Positions 1 to 7,414 of a stretch of 64,000 bases of DNA are shown in pieces. How positions within the stretch are numbered: the stretch's first letter is position 1; each line of letters begins with the position of its first letter. The DNA is from Paraburkholderia hiiakae. Its GTDB lineage: Bacteria; Pseudomonadota; Gammaproteobacteria; Burkholderiales; Burkholderiaceae. Made by a program: the position numbers and the translations under genes. Location: assembly GCF_904848665.1 (NCBI RefSeq), contig NZ_CAJHCQ010000003.1, positions 372,001 through 436,000 of the forward strand, written 5' to 3'. Below the pieces are notes generated by a model. It was not told the origin of the DNA. It saw only the letters and a program-made list of their open reading frames with translations, and ran no database searches.

Positions 1-1
1 A

Positions 2-1261
2 CGGCTCGCAGATGGGCTCGAGTTGCTAACGGTCCTCGCGCGTCTCGAACGCCCCACGGAACTGAACGCGCAAATCTCGCAGATGCGAGCCGAGTTCGCG
101 GCAAACGCGGCAGCGCTCGAGAACCTCGCGTTGCGGCTCAACGAAATCCATCGCTTCAACGACGCGTATCAGGTCGCGCTGGAGGGGCTTGCGGTCGATG
201 CGACCCGCGGCAAGCTGCATCACAACGCGAGCTACGCGTCGAACATGCTTGGCGAGCATGGCCGCATGCGCCATCACGCCGCAGAGGCGGCGCGCTTGCT
301 GCCCGAGGACGAACATGTGCAGTTCAACGCCGCCGTCACGATGCTGCGCGACGGCGATTTCGAGCGAGGGTGGCGGCACTATCACTGGCACGAACGCTTG
401 CCGCAGAACAGTACGCTCGTGCGTCCCGCCTTTCCGGAGTGGTCCGGTGAGGCCGTGAACGGGCGGCGGTTTTTGCTGATCGGCGAGCAGGGGCTGGGCG
501 ATCAGCTTCAATCCTTGCGCTACATCGACTGGCTGCAGCGCCGGGGCGCGACGGTCGATGTTTGGGTCGACAAGGCGATTGGCGATGTCGCGGCATGCGC
601 GCGCGGCGTGAACAAGGCCTGGACGACGTTGCCGCCTGGTCCCTACGACTTCTGGAGCCGCATGTTCCGCTTTCCAGCGTCAATGAAGCTGACGGTGGAC
701 ATGCTTCCGCTGGCAATGCCTTACCTGGGAGCGCCGCCTGGGTGCGTTGCCGATTGGCGCGAGCGGCTTTCCGGCGGGGCGCATCGTGGTACGCGCAGAC
801 TCCGCGTGGGGCTCGTATGGGCTGGGAACCCCGATTACGAACTCGACCGCTACCGCTCGCTTGCGCTGCACACGTTACTGCCTGTGCTCGCCCGGCGTGG
901 TGTGTCATGGTTTTCGCTGCAGAAGGGCGGCGCGCAAAGCGAGTTGGACACGTTGCCTCACGACGTCGACATCACACCGCTCGGGCCGCAGATCGCGAAC
1001 TTCGCGGACACGCTCGCCATTGTCCAGTCGCTCGATCTCGTGATGACCGTCGACACCTCTGTCGCGCATCTTGCGGGTGCGGCTGGCGTGCCGGTGTGGA
1101 TCCTGCTGCCGACCTGCACGGACTGGCGCTGGATGACGCAGCGCTCCGATAGTCCCTGGTATCCGTCGGCGCGACTTTTCAGGCAGCGCGAGTTGGGGCA
1201 ATGGGATGACGTGCTCGCAGAGGTGGGCGAGGCGCTGGATGCGCTGGCGCCGAAGGAGTGA
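2..1261 (+). CDS. TPR / family-9-like glycosyltransferase protein, 5' truncated
   Basis: The reading frame is already open at the first base of the window, so the true start lies upstream and about 420 C-terminal residues are visible. The N-terminal part has helical TPR-like spacing (ALENLALRLNEIHRFNDAYQ, then HHNASYASNMLGEHGRM). The C-terminal part resembles the ADP-heptose/glycosyltransferase family-9-like fold seen after TPRs in many proteobacterial proteins: a GEQGLGDQLQSLRY motif and a late VDTSVAHLAGAAG loop typical of nucleotide-sugar binding. It shares this architecture and the closing DWRW...SPWYP motif with the gene at 25783-27732, so the two are paralogues. The acceptor is unknown; a surface glycan or protein glycosylation role is inference. 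A bidirectional terminator follows. Confidence 0.8.
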   Translation, partial: RLADGLELLTVLARLERPTELNAQISQMRAEFAANAAALENLALRLNEIHRFNDAYQVALEGLAVDATRGKLHHNASYASNMLGEHGRMRHHAAEAARLLPEDEHVQFNAAVTMLRDGDFERGWRHYHWHERLPQNSTLVRPAFPEWSGEAVNGRRFLLIGEQGLGDQLQSLRYIDWLQRRGATVDVWVDKAIGDVAACARGVNKAWTTLPPGPYDFWSRMFRFPASMKLTVDMLPLAMPYLGAPPGCVADWRERLSGGAHRGTRRLRVGLVWAGNPDYELDRYRSLALHTLLPVLARRGVSWFSLQKGGAQSELDTLPHDVDITPLGPQIANFADTLAIVQSLDLVMTVDTSVAHLAGAAGVPVWILLPTCTDWRWMTQRSDSPWYPSARLFRQRELGQWDDVLAEVGEALDALAPKE

Positions 1262-1299
1262 CGCAGCCGCCGTTCAGCACCGATCGCAGGCGAGGGCAC

Positions 1300-1339
1300 A
1301 AAGCAAAAAGCCCAGTCCGAAGACTGGGCTTTTTGCTTT
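1300..1339. terminator. bidirectional intrinsic terminator
   Basis: An 18-bp inverted repeat (1300-1317 and 1322-1339) has a GC core GCCCAGTC/GACTGGGC flanked by A- and T-rich arms, so it can end transcription on both strands. It separates the plus-strand glycosyltransferase-like gene from the converging minus-strand tRNA-Thr. Confidence 0.85.
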
Positions 1340-1344
1340 AATTC

Positions 1345-1420
1345 TGGTGCCGGAAAGAGGAATCGAACCCCCGACCTTCGCATTACGAATGCGCTGCTCT
1401 ACCGTCTGAGCTATTCCGGC
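1345..1420 (-). tRNA. tRNA-Thr (anticodon CGT)
   Basis: A complete 76-nt tRNA reads on the minus strand. The acceptor stem is GCCGGAA/TTCCGGC with discriminator A and an encoded CCA end. The D-loop region is TAGCTCAGACGGTAGAGC, the anticodon stem is GCGCATT-CGT-AATGCG, and the T arm is GTCGGGGGTTCGATTCC. Anticodon CGT reads ACG, so the tRNA charges threonine. Confidence 0.97.
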
Positions 1421-1438
1421 GTGCATCAGAGAAGAAAG

Positions 1439-1467
1439 ATTATAGGAAGTTGCCGCGAACTATGCAA
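1439..1467 (-). promoter_or_regulatory. sigma70 promoter of tRNA-Thr
   Basis: The minus strand carries TTGCAT (1462-1467), a 17-nt spacer and a perfect TATAAT (1439-1444). The predicted start is about a dozen nucleotides before the tRNA 5' end. It sits in an AT-rich pocket just after the fbp stop codon, so the tRNA can be expressed independently of fbp. Confidence 0.75.
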
Positions 1468-1486
1468 GCCCCTTCCTCATCTTTTT

Positions 1487-2503
1487 TCATTTTTTCGCTT
1501 CGTGGTGGTAGCGCGTGACGCGCTCGACCTCGTTCTTCGAGCCGAGGAACACGGCTACGCGCTCATGCAGGCTCGTAGGCTGGATGTCGAGAATGCGCTC
1601 CTCGCCGTTGGTCGCCATGCCACCCGCCTGCTCGACGATGAACGACATCGGGTTCGCTTCGTACATCAGGCGCAGCTTGCCGGGCTTCGACGGATCGCGC
1701 TTGTCGGCCGGGTACATGAAGATGCCGCCACGGTTCAGGATACGGTGCACGTCGGCAACCATCGAGGCGATCCAGCGCATGTTGAAATTGTCGCCGCGCG
1801 CGCCATCTTTGCCGGCGTTCAGCTCGCCGATGTACTGCTGAACCGGTTCATACCAGTGGCGTGCGTTCGATGCATTGATCGCGTATTCGCGCGTTTCTTC
1901 CGGAATGCGCATGTTGCTCTGCGTGAGCACCCACGAGCCGAGTTCGCGGTCGAGCGTGAAGCAGTTCACGCCGTTGCCGGTCGTAAGCACGAGCACCGTT
2001 TGCGGGCCGTACACGGCGTAGCCTGCGGCCACCTGCTTCGTGCCGGGCTGCAGGAACGATTCTTCGGTCGGCTGCTGGCCGTCCGGGCAGCGCAGCACCG
2101 AGAAGATCGTGCCGATCGACACGTTCACGTCGATGTTCGACGAGCCGTCGAGCGGGTCGAACACCAGCAGGTATTCGCCCTTCGGATAGTTGGCCGGGAT
2201 CGGGAAGAACGTTTCCATTTCCTCCGAGGCCATGGCGGCGAGGTTGCCGCCCCATTCGTTGGCGTCGAGCAGGATCTCGTTCGAGAGGATGTCGAGGTTC
2301 TTCTGCACTTCGCCCTGGACGTTCTCGCTGCCGGCCGTGCCGAGCGCGTCGCCGAGCGCGCCCTTGCTGACGTTGAAGCTGATCGCCTTGCACGCGCGCG
2401 CGACAACTTCGATCAAAAGACGCAGATCGGCGGGCAGGTTGCGGTGCTCGCGCTGCTGCTCGATCAGGTACTTGGTGAGGGTGGTGCGACGTTGCAAAGC
2501 CAT
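1487..2503 (-). CDS. fbp: fructose-1,6-bisphosphatase class I
   Basis: This 338-residue protein hydrolyses fructose 1,6-bisphosphate to fructose 6-phosphate and phosphate, the committed step of gluconeogenesis in the cytosol. The class-I signature is clear: DPLDGSSN at residues 116-123 (Mg2+-binding loop), an upstream acidic pair in ASEEMET, GYAVYGP and the phosphosugar-binding segment [17 protein letters not shown]. Length is normal for the family. The start has a GGAG ribosome-binding site about 8 nt upstream. pepN lies upstream on the same strand but is separated by a terminator, so fbp is probably its own transcription unit. A TAGAAT -10-like element lies at 2537-2542. Confidence 0.97.
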   Translation of the reverse strand: MALQRRTTLTKYLIEQQREHRNLPADLRLLIEVVARACKAISFNVSKGALGDALGTAGSENVQGEVQKNLDILSNEILLDANEWGGNLAAMASEEMETFFPIPANYPKGEYLLVFDPLDGSSNIDVNVSIGTIFSVLRCPDGQQPTEESFLQPGTKQVAAGYAVYGPQTVLVLTTGNGVNCFTLDRELGSWVLTQSNMRIPEETREYAINASNARHWYEPVQQYIGELNAGKDGARGDNFNMRWIASMVADVHRILNRGGIFMYPADKRDPSKPGKLRLMYEANPMSFIVEQAGGMATNGEERILDIQPTSLHERVAVFLGSKNEVERVTRYHHEAKK

Positions 2504-2676
2504 TGCAGTACTCCGGATACGCTTGGGAATAGCGCAATTCTACCCGCTCGACTGTGACCGCCCGCCGCACAGCCGCGCAAAATAAAGCGCCGGGACGCGG
2601 CCCGGCTGGCTGGAGCGGCTTTTCGCGCGGTGGCGGGTGGGAGCGCGCCGCCAAAAATAATCACGAAAAAATGCGC

Positions 2677-2701
2677 AAAAAAAACCGGCCGAAGGCCGGT
2701 T
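2677..2701 (-). terminator. intrinsic terminator of pepN
   Basis: Read on the minus strand, an 8-bp stem AACCGGCC/GGCCGGTT with a 3-nt loop is followed by a run of at least eight T. It lies about 57 nt after the pepN stop codon and insulates fbp. Confidence 0.9.
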
Positions 2702-2758
2702 CGTGGGTTGCCGCGCGGTGCGGCTCAGGCGCCGCGCGTTTCCCGTCATTTCGTCTGA

Positions 2759-5449
2759 TCAAGCCAGCGCTTTTTCGACGATCTCGCGCACGTCGCGCGA
2801 TTTGGCTTCCGCGGCGACGCGCTCCAGCGCCGCGCGCATCGCGTCACGCAGCGCGGGCGTGAAGCGGCGCCACAGTTCGAGATTGCGGGCGAGGCGCGCC
2901 GCGACCTGCGGATTGAGCGCGTCGAGCGCGATCACCTGGTCGGCCCAGAACGCGTAGCCCGAGCCGTCGGCGGCGTGGAACTGCGCGGGGTTCGCGGCGC
3001 AGAAACTGAAGATCAGCGAGCGGGCGCGATTCGGGTTCTTGATGTTGAACGCCGGGTGACCCATGAGCGAGCGCACCGTTTCGATGGTCGGGCGTTGCGC
3101 CGTGCCCCGTTGCGTGGCCTGCAGCGCGAACCACTTGTCGATGACGAGCGGTTCCTTCTCGAAGCGCACGTAGAAGTCTTCGAGCGCCTTGTGCGCGACG
3201 TCGCCGCCGGTGGCCGCCTGCACGTTCAACAGCGCGGAAAGCGCCGCCGAACGATCAGTCATGTTGTTCGCAGCGTCGTATTGCGCCGTGGCGAGTCGCA
3301 CCGCTTGCGCGGAATCGTCGAGTTCCGAGAGATACGAGAGCGCAAGGTTCTTCAACCCGCGGTGTCCGGCCGCCTCGGGCGTTGGCTCGTACGCGCCCGG
3401 CGTGACATTGCGCTCATAGGCCGCGAGCCATTCGCCTTTCAGCGCTGCTGCCAGTTGCTTGCGCACGAACTGGCGCGCCGTGTGCACGGCGGCCGGATCG
3501 GATTCGCTCATCTGCTCGGCAAGATAAGTTTCCGAAGGCAGCATGAGCGCTAGCTCGCGGAACGACGGCGAGAGCGATTCGTCAGTCAGCACGCGGCGGA
3601 ATGCATCGATGAGCGCGGTGTTGATTTCGAGCGGCTGGCCCGCGGCGGCGCGAGCGGCGAGCGCGAGCAGTTCGCGCGTAGCGAGGCGCTGGCCCGCTTC
3701 CCAGCGGTTGAAGGCGTCGCTGTCGTGCGCGAGCAGGAAAGCGAGTTCGTCGTTCCCATAGTCGTAGTCGACGATGACCGGCGCCGAGAAGTTGCGCAGC
3801 AGCGAGGGCAGGGGCTTGCCCATCACATCGGCGAACGTGAAGGTCTGCTGCGCGTCGGTCAGCTCCAGCACGCGCGTCGTGCCGTGCGCGGCGGCTTCGC
3901 CTTCGAGGCGCAGAGGCAGGTCCGCACCGTCCGGGCCGATCAGGCCGATCGCAAACGGAATGTGCAGCGGGCCCTTTTGCGTTTCGCGCGCGGCGGGCGA
4001 GCCGCTCGCGTAGCCCTGCGTGAGCGTCACGCTGTAGCAGCGCGTGCCTTCGTCGTAGCTCGTCGTCACGCTCACGCGCGGCGTACCCGCCTGGCTGTAC
4101 CAGCGCTCGAACTGCGCAAGGTCGCGGTCATTGGCGTCGGCCATCGCGTGGCGGAAGTCGTCGCAGGTCACGGCCTGGCCGTCGTGGCGCTGGAAGTACA
4201 GGTCCATGCCCTTGCGGAACCCGTCGCGGCCAAGCAGTGTTTGATACATCCGCACGACTTCCGCGCCTTTCTCGTAGACGGTCATCGTGTAGAAGTTGTT
4301 GATCTCGACGTAGCTCTCCGGTCGCACCGGGTGCGCCATCGGGCCCGCGTCCTCGGCGAACTGCATCTGGCGCAGTACGCGCACGTCCTCGATACGCTTG
4401 GTCGCGCGCGCGGCTTCGTTTTCGTCGCCGCCCGACATCGCCGCTGAGAACTCCTGGTCGCGGAACACCGTGAGGCCTTCCTTCAGGCTTAGCTGGAACC
4501 AGTCGCGGCAGGTCACGCGATTGCCAGTCCAGTTGTGAAAGTACTCGTGGCCGACCACGGCTTCGATGTTCGCGAAATCGACATCGGTGGCCGTTTCGGG
4601 ATTCGCCAGCACGTACTTCGTGTTGAAGATGTTGAGCCCCTTGTTCTCCATCGCGCCCATGTTGAAGTCGCTCACGGCGACGATCATGAAGCGGTCGAGA
4701 TCGAGTTCGAGGCCAAAGCGCTGCTCGTCCCAGTGGATCGAGTGGATGAGCGAGTCCATTGCGTGACGCGTCTTGTCGAGATCGTGCGGCTCGACCCATA
4801 CCTGCAGCAGCTTTTCCTTGCCCGAGCCGGACGCGATGCGTTCTTCCAGCGCCACGAGCGTGCCCGCCACGAGCGCGAACAGGTAGCTCGGCTTGCGGAA
4901 TGGGTCTTCCCATTTCGCATAGTGACGGCCGTCGGCCAGGTCGCCTTGCGCGATCAGGTTGCCGTTCGAGAGCAGTACCGGGTAGGCGAGCTTGTCGGCG
5001 CGCAGCGTGACCGTGTAGGTCGCCATCACGTCGGGGCGGTCGAGAAACCACGTGATGCGGCGAAAGCCCTCGGCCTCGCACTGTGTGAAAAAGTTGCCGC
5101 TCGACACGTAAAGGCCCGAGAGCGTGGTGTTGGCGGCTGGGTCGCACGCGCCGGTGAGCGTGAGCTCGAAGGCTTCGGGCACGTTCTCGACCGTGAGGCC
5201 GTGCTCGTGCGCGCGCACGCTCGCGTACGGTTTGCCGTCAATGGCCGCGCCAATGAATTCGAGCTGCTCGCCCATGAGTTCGAGATGCGCGGTGGGTTGC
5301 GCGTCGGGATTGCGACGCACGCGCAACGTGCTCTTGACGACCGTGCGCTCAGGCGCAAGGTCGAATTCGAGGTCGACGGTATCGATCAGAAACGCGGGCG
5401 GTGCGTAGTCTTCGCGGCGGATCACGGTGGGCGTGGCGGTATCGGACAT
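2759..5449 (-). CDS. pepN: aminopeptidase N (M1 family)
   Basis: This 896-residue zinc metallopeptidase removes N-terminal residues from peptides in the cytoplasm. The exopeptidase motif GAMEN is at residues 265-269. The zinc site is H301-E-Y-F-H305 with the third ligand E324 in the LKEGLTVF helix. Order and length match the proteobacterial PepN subfamily (beta-barrel N-terminus, thermolysin-like catalytic domain, DUF3458-type middle and helical C-terminal domain). There is no signal peptide. The neighbours are unrelated and it appears monocistronic, with a strong terminator downstream. Confidence 0.97.
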   Translation of the reverse strand: MSDTATPTVIRREDYAPPAFLIDTVDLEFDLAPERTVVKSTLRVRRNPDAQPTAHLELMGEQLEFIGAAIDGKPYASVRAHEHGLTVENVPEAFELTLTGACDPAANTTLSGLYVSSGNFFTQCEAEGFRRITWFLDRPDVMATYTVTLRADKLAYPVLLSNGNLIAQGDLADGRHYAKWEDPFRKPSYLFALVAGTLVALEERIASGSGKEKLLQVWVEPHDLDKTRHAMDSLIHSIHWDEQRFGLELDLDRFMIVAVSDFNMGAMENKGLNIFNTKYVLANPETATDVDFANIEAVVGHEYFHNWTGNRVTCRDWFQLSLKEGLTVFRDQEFSAAMSGGDENEAARATKRIEDVRVLRQMQFAEDAGPMAHPVRPESYVEINNFYTMTVYEKGAEVVRMYQTLLGRDGFRKGMDLYFQRHDGQAVTCDDFRHAMADANDRDLAQFERWYSQAGTPRVSVTTSYDEGTRCYSVTLTQGYASGSPAARETQKGPLHIPFAIGLIGPDGADLPLRLEGEAAAHGTTRVLELTDAQQTFTFADVMGKPLPSLLRNFSAPVIVDYDYGNDELAFLLAHDSDAFNRWEAGQRLATRELLALAARAAAGQPLEINTALIDAFRRVLTDESLSPSFRELALMLPSETYLAEQMSESDPAAVHTARQFVRKQLAAALKGEWLAAYERNVTPGAYEPTPEAAGHRGLKNLALSYLSELDDSAQAVRLATAQYDAANNMTDRSAALSALLNVQAATGGDVAHKALEDFYVRFEKEPLVIDKWFALQATQRGTAQRPTIETVRSLMGHPAFNIKNPNRARSLIFSFCAANPAQFHAADGSGYAFWADQVIALDALNPQVAARLARNLELWRRFTPALRDAMRAALERVAAEAKSRDVREIVEKALA

Positions 5450-5845
5450 GGTCTGGATAGGGGCGTGTCGGATCGGTGTGGATCGATCGTGTGGATCGGA
5501 TTGGCCGGCCGCGGCGGCGTGGACGCCCGTTGGGCGCTGCCTGCCGTCGCGTGAGCACGGCGGTTCGCCTCATTGTACAAAGGCTCGGGCCGCTTTGTCC
5601 GTCAGGGCTCGGCCCCCGAACTTTCGCGCCGCGTCGCGAGTCAGTATGATCAGGCCCTGCCGCGCCGTAATGGACCACAAAGCGGACCACAACGCGGACC
5701 ACAAAACAAGACACGACCGGCGCGGAGCGCGCACGGATCGGACATGGAGCCGGCATGGAATAAGCGCGGCGCAAAGTTCGTATCGGAGAAAGCGGCCCCC
5801 ACGACTGCACTTTTCCAACTGAAGCAACACTGCTACGAGAAGACC
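5450..5845. other. divergent intergenic region with a 3 x 12-bp tandem repeat
   Basis: About 396 bases separate the start codons of pepN (minus) and the DUF4136 lipoprotein gene (plus). It should hold both promoters; TACAAT on the minus strand near 5572-5577 is a possible pepN -10. At 5672-5707 there are three head-to-tail copies of a 12-mer, GGACCACAAAGC, GGACCACAACGC and GGACCACAAAAC. No convincing gene is visible, although an ATG at 5670 opens a 50-codon frame through the repeats (DHKA-DHNA-DHKT). Confidence 0.6.
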
Positions 5846-6532
5846 ATGATGCACGACAGATGGACCCGCCGCGCCCTCCTGATGCTGGCGGCGCTCGCAC
5901 TCACGCTCTCCGGCTGCACGACTTACGTGACGAGCCAGGTGACCGCTTTCTCCGCATGGGACGGCGGCAGCGACGCCACGCGCACCTTTGCATTCACACG
6001 CAGCCCTGAGCAGAGCCAGAGCATCGAGCAGAGCACCTACGAGCAGTTCGTCGCCAACGGGCTCGCGATGCACGCGTTCCACCTCGTGGCCGAACCGCAG
6101 GCGCATTATCTCGTGGGCCTTGCGTACGGCAGCCGCACGGACACGGTGACGGTTGCGCAGCCGGTGTTCTACAACCCCTGGCCGGGCCCGTATTGGGGGC
6201 CCTGGAACCCGTGGGGCGCATGGGGACCGTATCAGCCCGCCTACGTGAACCAGACGTATCCGGTGTACTCGCATGCGCTCGGCATTCGCATCACCGAAAG
6301 GGCGAGCGGCAAGGAGGTCTATAACGTGCAGGCGCGCACGTCGGGCGACGATCCCTCGCTCGTGCGCGTGATGCCGTTTCTCGTGCAGAGCGCGCTCGGG
6401 AATTTCCCGCTGGCCAACGGCACGGTGACGGAGGTCAAGATTCCGCTAGGCAAGAGCGGCGGCGCGCCGAACGAAACCGGCGCGGCCCCGGCGGGTGCGG
6501 GGCAGGGCGGTGCTGCCGCGGCGGCGAAATAG
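5846..6532 (+). CDS. DUF4136-type outer-envelope lipoprotein
   Basis: A 228-residue lipoprotein. The start is the ATG at 5846 (a second ATG follows directly), preceded by GAGAAG. The signal sequence ends in a lipobox LTLSGC, so Cys is lipidated after cleavage. The mature protein matches the DUF4136 pattern: an early FAW-like strand, a YEQFVANGLAMHAFHLV helix and a conserved late strand pair. A Trp/Pro/Gly-rich stretch (YNPWPGPYWGPWNPWGAWG) sits mid-protein, and the C-terminus is a Gly/Ala-rich tail. No enzymatic residues are evident. Family function is unknown; an envelope structural role is inference. Confidence 0.8.
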   Translation: MMHDRWTRRALLMLAALALTLSGCTTYVTSQVTAFSAWDGGSDATRTFAFTRSPEQSQSIEQSTYEQFVANGLAMHAFHLVAEPQAHYLVGLAYGSRTDTVTVAQPVFYNPWPGPYWGPWNPWGAWGPYQPAYVNQTYPVYSHALGIRITERASGKEVYNVQARTSGDDPSLVRVMPFLVQSALGNFPLANGTVTEVKIPLGKSGGAPNETGAAPAGAGQGGAAAAAK

Positions 6533-6547
6533 CCACGTCAAGGCGCG

Positions 6548-7120
6548 TCAGAACCCCACGCCCAGAATCGCGAGCACGCCGAGCACGACAAACAGCACCG
6601 CCGCGATGGCATGCACGAGCTTCGTCGGCAGCTTGTGAGCGAAGCGGTCGCCGAGCAGGATCGCGGGCACGTTCGCGATCATCATGCCGAGCGTCGTGCC
6701 GGCCACCACGCCGAAGAAGTCGTGAAAGCGCGCGGCGAGCGCGACGGTCGCGATCTGCGTCTTGTCGCCCATCTCGGCGAGAAAGAAGGTCACAACGGTC
6801 GCGCCGAACACGCCGAGCTGCGAGCGGTTCACGTTCGCTTCGCCTTCTTCGAGCTTGTCCGGCACGAGAATCCACAGTCCCATGGCGACGAACGAGGCGG
6901 CGAGCGCCCAGCGCATCACACCCGGCGTGACGAACGCGCCGAGCCATGTGCCGAGCGCGCCCGCGCCCGAGTGGTTGACGAGCGTGGCGACGAGCACGCC
7001 GAGAATGATCGGCACGGGCTTGCGGTAGCGCGCCGCGAGCACGAGCGAGAGCAATTGCGTCTTGTCGCCGATTTCGGCGAGCGCGACCGCTCCGGTGGAG
7101 ACCAGAAAGGCTTGGTTCAC
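6548..7120 (-). CDS. mneA: TMEM165/GDT1 (UPF0016) family manganese exporter
   Basis: A 190-residue inner-membrane protein with the two inverted repeats typical of GDT1 transporters, each carrying the signature E-x-G-D-K-T (ALAEIGDKTQLLSL near the start, FLAEMGDKTQIATV in the second half). Six hydrophobic segments are evident, with a charged linker PDKLEEGEANVNRS. Bacterial members export Mn2+. I chose the GTG at 7120 because it gives the usual family length and N-terminus (VNQAFLVST); an in-frame ATG at 7195 would add 25 residues beginning directly after the riboswitch. A yybP-ykoY Mn2+ riboswitch upstream (7199-7361) supports the substrate. Confidence 0.88.
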   Translation of the reverse strand: MNQAFLVSTGAVALAEIGDKTQLLSLVLAARYRKPVPIILGVLVATLVNHSGAGALGTWLGAFVTPGVMRWALAASFVAMGLWILVPDKLEEGEANVNRSQLGVFGATVVTFFLAEMGDKTQIATVALAARFHDFFGVVAGTTLGMMIANVPAILLGDRFAHKLPTKLVHAIAAVLFVVLGVLAILGVGF

Positions 7121-7198
7121 GTTGTGATGGATCCGCGGGCCGTGATGTGTGCGAGCGACGACCCACGAACCGCCGGGCCCTGTTGCGGCGGTCATGGG

Positions 7199-7361
7199 TC
7201 ATCGGTCTCGCCAGGCCCGGGATAAAGGCTGCGTCCGCCATGGCCGTACAGGCCAAGTCTGTTGACGGACGCCCCCGCGAATTCGCGCGCGGCAAGCCCG
7301 CGGTCCGAAGACCGGCACTGCGGCGCTGCGGCACGATTCGGGGGCGGCTACTCCCCAATGA
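7199..7361 (-). promoter_or_regulatory. yybP-ykoY manganese riboswitch aptamer
   Basis: On the minus strand the RNA opens with P1 strand UCAUUGG followed by the hallmark GGGGAGUAGC. It later contains GUCAACAGACU and closes with GGCGAGACC and P1 strand CCGAUGA, which pairs with UCAUUGG over 7 bp (one G-U). Order and sequence match the Mn2+-sensing yybP-ykoY class. It precedes a manganese exporter, as this class often does. The 3' P1 strand can alternatively pair with a segment at 7156-7164, giving a plausible switch. Confidence 0.93.
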
Positions 7362-7368
7362 GGGGCGG

Positions 7369-7395
7369 ATTATACCACGCAGGATTTTCCTGCAA
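7369..7395 (-). promoter_or_regulatory. promoter for riboswitch-exporter transcript
   Basis: The minus strand has a perfect TATAAT (7369-7374) with a TTGCAG -35-like element (7390-7395) at a slightly short 15-nt spacing. The predicted start, around 7362, coincides with the first base of the riboswitch P1 stem. Confidence 0.65.
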
Positions 7396-7414
7396 CCCGC
7401 GTGGGGCGGGGCTG

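Noticed and set aside
1421..2557. 378-codon plus-strand frame opposite fbp
   Set aside because: It starts immediately after the tRNA and mirrors fbp; no start signal and shadow composition.
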